Shown piece by piece: positions 24,445 to 31,057 of a stretch of DNA of 64,000 nt (within the stretch, counting starts at the first letter, position 1; every line of letters begins with the position of its first letter). The DNA comes from Acidimicrobiia bacterium. GTDB lineage: Bacteria > Actinomycetota > Acidimicrobiia > Acidimicrobiales > Bin134. A program made the position numbers and the translations under genes. The notes under the pieces are model-generated. The model worked only from the letters and a program-made list of their open reading frames with translations. It was not told the origin of the DNA and did no database searches. Where the stretch lies: positions 38,206-102,205 of the forward strand of contig JAJEGM010000012.1 of the NCBI GenBank assembly GCA_022819825.1, read 5' to 3'.

Positions 24445-24693
24445 GTGCAGGGTGTGATCAAGGCATACGATCCCGCAACCGGTCTTGGCGTTGTGGTGCG
24501 AGACACCGACCTGGCCGAGTTCGACTTGGCTGCCGATGCGCTGGAGGGATCGGTGTTCCGGATGCTGCGCCAAGGCCAGCGAGTGCTGTTCGATCTGGAT
24601 GAAGGGCAAGCCACCCGTCTGCGGTTGGGCTCAGAGGTAGACATGGGCACCCCATCGTTCCTCACCGCCGCCGGCGACCCGGAGCCCGCGTGA
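24445..24693 (+). CDS. Cold-shock-domain-like small protein
   Basis: An 82-residue protein resembling a divergent cold-shock domain: GVIKAYDPATGLGVVVRDTDLAEF recalls the first strands of a CSD (GxVKxFxxxxGFGFI), and GQRVLFDLDEGQATRLRLG fits the last strands. The aromatic RNP motifs of true Csp proteins are degenerate. Start GTG at 24445 after AGAAAGAG; the frame is open upstream into the kinase gene without meaning. Its stop overlaps the pckA GTG as GTGA. The function is probably nucleic-acid binding; a role in pckA expression is speculation. Confidence 0.75.
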   Translation: MQGVIKAYDPATGLGVVVRDTDLAEFDLAADALEGSVFRMLRQGQRVLFDLDEGQATRLRLGSEVDMGTPSFLTAAGDPEPA

Positions 24694-26348
24694 GCCCTTC
24701 GGTTGCCGACCAGCTAGGCGCTCGCTTCGGCTTGGACTCGGTAAACGTCCGGGCCGGGCTGACCCAAGACGAGCTGTTCGCCGCCGCCATCGCCGGAGAT
24801 CGGGGCCGCACCCGCATCGATGGAGGCGAGCACGACCAGAAGGCGTTCGCCACCGCTTTGGGCACCGACGGGCCGCTGATCTTCTACTCCGACCCCACGT
24901 GTACCGGCCGTCCCGTTCAGGACACCTTTGCGGTGGCCTGGCCCGAGTTGGTGGACGACGTGTGGTGGAAGGCGGACTTCAACAAGCTGGACGGCGACCG
25001 CTACTCGGGATTGCTGGAGCGAGTGCTGGCCCATCTGAACGAGCGGCAGGCTGTGCTGTACACCGCCGACGTGTTCTGCGGCTGGGATCCCGAGTTCGCC
25101 ATCCCCTACCGGCTGGTGAGCGAGTACGCCACCCACGCCTACTTCGCCAACATCATGTTCCCCAAAGGCGTGCGCGACGACGCCGGCCGCGATGCCGTGG
25201 GCTGGACCATGATCAACGTCCCCAGCTTCCGCTGCGATCCCGACCGCGACGGCACCCGCACCGACCGGGCGGTCATCATGGACCTGCGCAACCGGCTGGG
25301 GCTGGTTCTCGGGCGGGCCGACTACTGCGGCGTGGTCAAGAAGACCATGTTCACGGTGATGAACTTCGTGCTGCCCGATGCCAAGCAGCTCACCATGCAC
25401 TGCTCGGCCAACGTGGACGACAGCGGCGACAGCGCCATCTTGTTCGGCTTGTCCGGCACCGGGAAGACCACGTTGTCAGCCGATCCCGACCGCAGCCTGA
25501 TCGGCGACGACGAGCATGTGTGGACCGAGACAGGAGTCTCCAACTTCGAGGACGGGTGCTACGCCAAGCTCATCGACTTGGACAAAGAAGCCGAGCCCAT
25601 CATTGCCGCCGCATTGTCGAGGGGGGGAACCCTCATCGAGAACGTTCCCGCCCTGCCCGGCCGGGATCTGGCCGACACCGACCCCCAAGAGCTCGACCTC
25701 GCCGACGACTCCATCACTGAGAACACCCGGTTCGCTTATCCGCTCTCGTGCAACCCCCACGTGGCCCCTGGCGCCAAAGGGCCTCACCCCCGCACCATCG
25801 TGCTGTTGACCGCCGATGCTTTCGGCGTGCTCCCCCCGGTGTCGATCCTCGATCGGGACGAGGTGATGTACCACTTCGTGATGGGGTTCACCGCCAAGCT
25901 GGCCGGCACGGAAGTGGGCGTGGTGGAGCCGCAGGCCACGTTCAGCGCCTGCTTCGGAGCGCCGTTCATGTCGCACAAACCATCGGTGTACGCTGAGCTG
26001 CTGGCCCATCGCATGGACGCCCACTCGGCCCGCTGCATCCTGTTGAACACCGGCTGGTCGGGAGGGCCCTACGGGGTGGGGAACCGCATGTCCATCTCGC
26101 ACACCCGGGCGCTGCTCAACGCGGCCCTCAACGGCGACCTCGACACCGTGGACACCGTCAGGCTCCCCATCTTGGGGCTGCGAATCCCCGCCTCGTGCCC
26201 GGGTGTCCCCGATGAGGTGTTGAACCCCCGGAACACCTGGAGCGATCCCGACGCCTACGACGAAGCCGCCGTTCGGCTGCGCGACCTTTTCCGCCAGAAC
26301 TTCGAGGAACAGGGCTACGCGTCGCTGGGCATAAAGGCGATGCTCTAG
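24690..26348 (+). CDS. pckA: Phosphoenolpyruvate carboxykinase (ATP)
   Basis: Converts oxaloacetate and ATP to PEP, the entry to gluconeogenesis. 552 residues. The kinase P-loop is FGLSGTGKTTLSADP, followed by the metal-binding GDDEHVW. VVKKTMFTVMNFVLP and ENTRFAYP contribute to the active site, and FMSHKPSVYAELLAHRM lies in the C-terminal domain. This is the ATP-dependent class; the GTP-dependent enzyme is the usual actinobacterial form. GTG start overlaps the upstream gene. A class I aldolase elsewhere in the window fits gluconeogenesis. Confidence 0.97.
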   Translation: MSPSVADQLGARFGLDSVNVRAGLTQDELFAAAIAGDRGRTRIDGGEHDQKAFATALGTDGPLIFYSDPTCTGRPVQDTFAVAWPELVDDVWWKADFNKLDGDRYSGLLERVLAHLNERQAVLYTADVFCGWDPEFAIPYRLVSEYATHAYFANIMFPKGVRDDAGRDAVGWTMINVPSFRCDPDRDGTRTDRAVIMDLRNRLGLVLGRADYCGVVKKTMFTVMNFVLPDAKQLTMHCSANVDDSGDSAILFGLSGTGKTTLSADPDRSLIGDDEHVWTETGVSNFEDGCYAKLIDLDKEAEPIIAAALSRGGTLIENVPALPGRDLADTDPQELDLADDSITENTRFAYPLSCNPHVAPGAKGPHPRTIVLLTADAFGVLPPVSILDRDEVMYHFVMGFTAKLAGTEVGVVEPQATFSACFGAPFMSHKPSVYAELLAHRMDAHSARCILLNTGWSGGPYGVGNRMSISHTRALLNAALNGDLDTVDTVRLPILGLRIPASCPGVPDEVLNPRNTWSDPDAYDEAAVRLRDLFRQNFEEQGYASLGIKAML

Positions 26349-26403
26349 GGCTACAACCAAACACATGGTTCAACCGCGCACCACGGTGATCGGGGGCAAC
26401 ATT

Positions 26404-27621
26404 TCAGTTTCTGAGCACCGGGTTTAGCTGTTTGGGCTGCCAACCGGTGGTCCCTCTGTCTGGGAACGCCTCAGGAGGCGGGGCGATGCTGTGTTTGCCA
26501 GTCCGCCAATCCTGTTCCACCTGATGGTGTCGTTCGTGGATGTCGTGGTGGCAGTCGTTGCACACCAGCACCAGGTTGGGGTAGTCGGTTTTGCCGTCGT
26601 TTTTCCAGTGTTGGATGTGGTGGGCGAAGCTGCGGTTGGCGTCGGCCCCGCAGCCCACGCACGCTTTGTCGCGCACCATAAGAGCGATGCGCTGGGAGTC
26701 TGAGGCGCAGCGCCGTCTGCGTCCGAGCCATAGGTCCTGGGTTCTGGCATTGAACACCGCCGGCAAGATGTCCGCCTCGCGCGCCAGCTTGACCAGCTCC
26801 TTGGCGGGAAGCGGCGTGCCGTCACAAACTCTGGCGTTAACCAGTTCCTTTTGGGCGGTGTCGTAGTCGGCCACCAGCACCAGCGCGACGCCTGCGGCCT
26901 TTCCCTTCTCAGGATGCAAAACCAGCTCCGCTAAAGCGTCAGCGGAGCGCTGGGCGTGGGTGCGCCGAGCCTTGGGATCCTCTGCGCGCCACAGCTCTTT
27001 CTCCTTGTGGGCCAGCACCCCGGCGATGTGGCTGCCGGTAACCGGGTCGAACTCCGCGTTGAGCACATACATACCCGTGTCGCCGTTTTGGAACAGCCGG
27101 GCCGAGCGCTTCTGCCTTCGCCGGTCGTGGATCGACTGCCCGCCGTCGCCCGACAGCTCGTGCTGCTGGCGCTTGACCGTTTTGGCCAACTCGTCATAAG
27201 TCTGGACCTTCGCGGCCTCCACAAGCTCCTCTTCGTCTATAGGCCCCTCAGACGACGCCCTGGCAATCAGCCGCGCGTGATCAGCCGGCACCTCCCCCGA
27301 TGCCAGAGCCTCACAAGTCGCGGACAGCCCGGCCAGCCGCTCCGCAGCCTTGACATCATGGTGAGCCTTCGAGGGAGACGACCGCAGCACCTCGCGGGCC
27401 ATCTTCTTGGCCCCGGCGGTGTCATGGCGGCGAGCCATCTCGGCCATCGTTTGAGCCTTCAACGCCTCCAACTGCGACTCAGCCTCGCCCAACAGCCCCA
27501 ACCGCTTGCGCAAACCGGAATCGGACAACCTGGCCACGTCTACGAGGTCGACGCACACCGCAGCCCCGCAACCGCCGCCGGTGGTCCCGGTCCCCGAGTT
27601 CGAAGAGGGCGAAAACTCCAT
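26404..27621 (-). CDS. DUF222 / HNH endonuclease domain protein (13E12-repeat type)
   Basis: A 405-residue protein of the multicopy actinobacterial DUF222-HNH family. DUF222 spans about residues 20-290. The C-terminal HNH domain shows CVGCGADANRSFAHHIQHW and NLVLVCNDCHHDIHER with the zinc Cys pairs and catalytic His residues. The biological role of the family is unsettled; spread by intron- or repeat-like mobility has been suggested. The HNH motif is intact, so it may be an active nuclease. It begins the accessory stretch next to pckA, convergent with it across 55 bases without an evident terminator. Confidence 0.9.
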   Translation of the reverse strand: MEFSPSSNSGTGTTGGGCGAAVCVDLVDVARLSDSGLRKRLGLLGEAESQLEALKAQTMAEMARRHDTAGAKKMAREVLRSSPSKAHHDVKAAERLAGLSATCEALASGEVPADHARLIARASSEGPIDEEELVEAAKVQTYDELAKTVKRQQHELSGDGGQSIHDRRRQKRSARLFQNGDTGMYVLNAEFDPVTGSHIAGVLAHKEKELWRAEDPKARRTHAQRSADALAELVLHPEKGKAAGVALVLVADYDTAQKELVNARVCDGTPLPAKELVKLAREADILPAVFNARTQDLWLGRRRRCASDSQRIALMVRDKACVGCGADANRSFAHHIQHWKNDGKTDYPNLVLVCNDCHHDIHERHHQVEQDWRTGKHSIAPPPEAFPDRGTTGWQPKQLNPVLRN

Positions 27622-27627
27622 GGATGT

Positions 27628-27633
27628 ATTCTA
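27628..27633 (-). promoter_or_regulatory. Putative leaderless -10 box of the DUF222 gene
   Basis: TAGAAT on the minus strand ends 6 bases before the ATG at 27621. There is no ribosome binding site in between, so translation would start on a leaderless mRNA. Confidence 0.5.
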
Positions 27634-27768
27634 CCGACCGCGGTGACACTTACCCCCCGAAAAACACCTCTCAACCAGGAAAAACAACAAAAAATCTCTT
27701 CACCGGCCGATCTGCTTGCTTGCGGGCACCGGAAGTCTGAGCCAGGGAAAATATGTCACCAAGCCCAG

Positions 27769-27774
27769 TAGAAT
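27769..27774 (+). promoter_or_regulatory. Putative leaderless -10 box of the SIR2-type gene
   Basis: TAGAAT ends 7 bases before the ATG at 27782. It is the same hexamer as that of the divergent DUF222 gene 136 bases away. Confidence 0.5.
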
Positions 27775-27781
27775 TGCGTCG

Positions 27782-28183
27782 ATGTGGTTTGGACTCGGAG
27801 ATGATGTCGGGGTCGAACTGCCACCGGAACTGGTCTCAGCCCATGCGGAAGGCAGTCTGGCGCTGTTCGTCGGAGCGGGCGCATCAGTAGATCCGCCGTC
27901 ATGCTTGCCGACCCTTAAGATGTTGACCGACAAACTGCTTGAGGAAAGTCGTGCGCCTCAGCCAAAGGATGACCAGGCTCTTGAAAGGCAACTGGGGGAT
28001 TTGGACAGAAGCGGAGTCGATGTCCATCTGAGGGTGAGCGAGATCATCGGAAGCCCCGATTCCCGGCCCAATACCCTGCACCTGGCTATCGCCGGCTTGG
28101 CCCTTGCGCTGCTGCTCTCTCTCGTCCATAGGATCTTCCTCTCACGAAAGACCCCGACTGTCAACAACCCCCGTCAGTTTTAG
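27782..28183 (+). pseudogene. N-terminal remnant of a SIR2-like defence protein
   Basis: The start of a SIR2-family protein. The NAD-site motif GSLALFVGAGASVDPPSCLPTLKML is present, then PNTLHLAIAGLALA, which matches the helix before the TTNYD segment in SIR2 domains. Similarity stops at about base 28135, after SLVHRI; the frame then runs through unrelated residues to a TAG. The catalytic Asn/Asp/His part is missing. Its C-terminal counterpart follows at once in another frame, so a deletion with frameshift is the simplest reading. A leaderless -10 box is preserved, so it may still be transcribed. Confidence 0.7.
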
Positions 28184-30275
28184 AGTAAAGCCATGTCTCG
28201 CTGACACCGATTTGGCGGTAGAGATAGCAGTAATCGTTGACCGCCACCTACGTGCTGCTCACCGGATGGCTGCGGCCACCAAGAGCGAATATGGCGCATC
28301 GGACGCGCTTGGCTTCACGAGAAGCGCCATCGAGGACCACGAGCAGGACCAGTGGGGGCACGATTGGCTGGACACCCTCATAACGGTTGCCCGAGACGTG
28401 CTGGAAGCACTCCTGGAGCACCAACCTGAATACGCCTTCCACTACCTGAGATCATGGGGCGATTCGCCTATGACTCTGTTGCGGCGATTGGCCGTCCACG
28501 GCTGGGCCGAGCAGCAAGATGTAACCCCAGACCAGAAGATCGCCGAACTCTGCCAGGCAGGCTGGCTATTCGAACCGTATCTGAGGCACGAGGCTATGAG
28601 GCTCGCGGCGGTCGCGCTGCCACAGGCAACGCCGGAGAGCATCGACCGCTTGGTGGAACTGGCAATTGCGGGAGACCCCGGGGCACCAGCACAGAAAACG
28701 CCTGAGGCGACTGAGCACGCCGACTGGATCGCCTTCGTCTGGTTGGAGTGGATCGCTCAACATGCCCCTGAGTCAGAAAGCACCCGTCGAGCGCTGGGTG
28801 CTATTCAGGAGAAATACCCAGACTGGCAGCGCTACGACCACATGGATTTCCTGTTGTGGACCACTGCCGAGAGCAAAGAATCGTTTTTTCAAGGTGATCC
28901 CGACGAGCTTCACAACATGGTTAGCCAAGACCCAGCAGGCGCGGTCCGCCGACTGCTGGGCTTCCCTGCTCGGGAAGACTCCTGGCCCGGTGAGCCCAGC
29001 CGTATAGATGCCCTTCGCTGGTTTGAAAACACAGTGAAGGCATACCCAGCAGATGGAATCCGAGTGCTTGACGTGCTCACCGGCGCTGATCCGCCTGATG
29101 ATCAACAAGCATGTCAACGGGTCGCCGAAACCGTGCTGTGGGCATTGGCCAGGGCGAAGCTGAGCGATGATCTCAGCCAAGCCCTTGCCGGGCGCCTAAC
29201 CGGCATCTGGGATACCGGCACCGCTCAATGGACCGCTGGAACCGGTATCACCGGAAGCAGCCGCGGACCTCTCACCCACGCCATAAACCATTGGGCCGGC
29301 CACTTGGCCGAGATCGCGCTCCGTCTCGTCGAACACGAGTACAAAAGCGCCGGGGAAGGTTGGGCAGGCCTGCCCGACGAGCTGAGACCAGCGCTGGAGG
29401 CAATGGCCAGCGGGAGCGACAGCACAGCCCAACTCGCCCAGGTGATGCTGGCCAGCAGGATCGGGTTTCTGTTCCACATCGACGAGCCATGGTGCCGGGC
29501 CAACGTTCTGCCCCTGCTTGACCCCGAGGAAGACACGGAGCGGGCAATTCGCTGTTGGGACGGCTACCTCATGAATCGGCCCGGACCACCAAAGCTGCTC
29601 GAAACCGGGCTCTTGGACCTGTATGTCGCCATGGCCGGGTACCTCGGATCAGACCCCAGTAATACCGGCAACCACTTCCACCTACGCCTGGCCGAGGTCG
29701 CGCTCTTCTCGGGAATCAACCCCATGCAGCAGGGCTGGCTCGACCGCTACACCGCTGCGGCAGAAGAACAAAGCCGCGTCAGGTGGATAAAGCAAGTTTC
29801 CTCCGAGCTAGCCCACCTGCCGGCCAGCGCTGCCGACGCCCAATGGGATGCCTGGATGCGCGAATACTGGGCCAATCGGCTTAGCAGCGTCCCCAAAGCC
29901 ATGACCGATAGCGAAGCCACGGCCCTGGCGGACTGGACGGTGTGCCTCGGCAACCGATTCCCCGAGGCAGCAGACTTCGCCTGCCAGCACAAAGCATCGG
30001 TGCGCGAGCGCTCGATGGCAATCAGGGAGCTGCACCGAACCGACTACCAACCAGAAGCGGTCAACCACATCGCGGCACATCCCGAGCATGCCGCGAGACT
30101 CGTAACCCACCTGCTGGCCAACGCCGATGCCGTCTCCTTCACCGCAGGGGCAACTCTGGCAGGCGACTCACTCAACGAAACCGTGCCCGAGTTGCTCGGA
30201 AGCATCGGATTAGAGCTAGCACTCCCCTTGCGGGAACAGGCCACCCGTTTGGGGATAGCCACGGGCGAGAGCTGA
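28104..30275 (+). pseudogene. C-terminal remainder of a SIR2-type (DUF4020-like) defence protein
   Basis: A long open frame whose first about 35 codons look non-coding; recognisable sequence starts near 28212. The segment LGFTRSAIEDHEQDQW followed by an all-helical region resembles, from memory, the large C-terminal DUF4020-type region of SIR2-domain antiphage proteins. It is rich in Trp and Leu with HEAT-like helices and no catalytic motif. Possible internal starts are TTG 28212 and ATG 28266. Because the SIR2 part is cut off in a different frame just upstream, I treat both as one broken gene; the roughly 670-residue remainder is uninterrupted and might still be made. Confidence 0.6.
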
Positions 30276-30501
30276 GGCGCGACATGAAGGGTGGCATCCA
30301 CCTGCCTGAACAGCCCCAAAGACATGACCCTCTCCGACCCGCGGCGCCCAAACTTCAGATCCTCTGACCACACCCGGTAAACATGGCTCCTCCTTGCAGA
30401 GTATGCCCCCACGAAGAGGGGGAATCCTCAAGCCGCCTTGTGGGAGATTGGCAATAAGGCGTGCCGGGCTGAAAGCCGATTGTCGGTGTTACAGTGCAGG
30501 C
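30276..30501. other. 226-bp intergenic stretch, no gene recognised
   Basis: It contains a short inverted repeat (CCCCC at 30406-30410 and GGGGG at 30418-30422) and GGCT-GAA-AGCC (30466-30476), then the hicB promoter. No ORF here has coding character. Confidence 0.5.
30490..30495 (+). promoter_or_regulatory. Putative leaderless -10 box of hicBA
   Basis: TACAGT ends 6 bases before the hicB ATG at 30502. The small inverted repeat at 30466-30476 just upstream could be an operator for HicB autoregulation (inference). Confidence 0.45.
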
Positions 30502-30774
30502 ATGTCACAGCCCACGGCCCAGCTTCCGCTTGAGTGCTGGTTGGATGCTGCACTTGCGGGGGCGTCCACCGAAGAGGTTCGAGATGATGATGGAGTCCTC
30601 GTGGGATGGTGGGCCGAGAACCCTGAGTGCCAAGGTGCATCCGCGTTTGGCTCCACTCCCGACGAGGCCCGCAGCAAACTTCGACAGGTGCTCTACGGAT
30701 GGGTCGAACTCGGCCAGCAACTCGGCCAGCCGATACCCACATTTCACAACGGGCTTGTCGCTGCCCCTACATGA
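30502..30774 (+). CDS. hicB: HicB-family antitoxin
   Basis: A 90-residue protein with the partial RNase H fold of HicB: an acidic strand DDGVLVGWWAENPECQGASAFGSTPDEARSKLRQVLYGW, read in parts as the P-x-C-x-G, G-x-T-x-EA and W motifs, then LGQPIP as in the family's GxxIP. No C-terminal DNA-binding helix-turn-helix is visible. The TGA overlaps the hicA ATG as ATGA. The antitoxin-first order is a common variant of the locus. Confidence 0.75.
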   Translation: MSQPTAQLPLECWLDAALAGASTEEVRDDDGVLVGWWAENPECQGASAFGSTPDEARSKLRQVLYGWVELGQQLGQPIPTFHNGLVAAPT

Positions 30775-30985
30775 GCCGGCGGGTCCCTCCAACAACCCGC
30801 CGCGAACTCATCAGGTTCTTGACCGAACGCGGATGGCTCGGACCACGGTCAGGGGCAACCACGAGTACATAATCAAGGGTGCCCACAGACAAGTCATCCC
30901 CAGCGACAGTGAGATTGCCGGCCCGTTCCTGCTTCGATTGCTCAAACAAGCAGGTTACACACGGGAGGAGTGGCTGAACCGCTAA
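30771..30985 (+). pseudogene. hicA: HicA-family toxin, frameshifted
   Basis: HicA is a small mRNA interferase with a double-stranded RNA-binding fold and a catalytic His. Frame one from ATG 30771 encodes TTRRELIRFLTERGWLGPR and then meets TAA near 30868. A second frame encodes TTVRGNHEYIIKGAHRQV and LLRLLKQAGYTREEW up to 30985. Together they make a normal HicA, with the catalytic His in GNHEY. The span of 215 bases is one base short of a whole number of codons, so a single-base loss (or two-base gain) between about 30830 and 30850 is likely. No slippery heptamer is present, so programmed frameshifting is unlikely. A sequencing error is possible. Confidence 0.7.
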
Positions 30986-31057
30986 CCGCCTCAGCCAACC
31001 CTGCGGGCCGCGCAGCCATCGGGCGATTTCTAGGCGCTAGACAAGCTGCACGCCGAA

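Noticed and set aside
26349..26403. Terminator between pckA and the DUF222 gene
   Set aside because: Only a 4-bp stem (CACC/GGTG) is present, too weak to support a call.
30830..30870. Programmed frameshifting in hicA
   Set aside because: No slippery heptamer or following hairpin is seen in the overlap, so mutation or sequence error is more likely.
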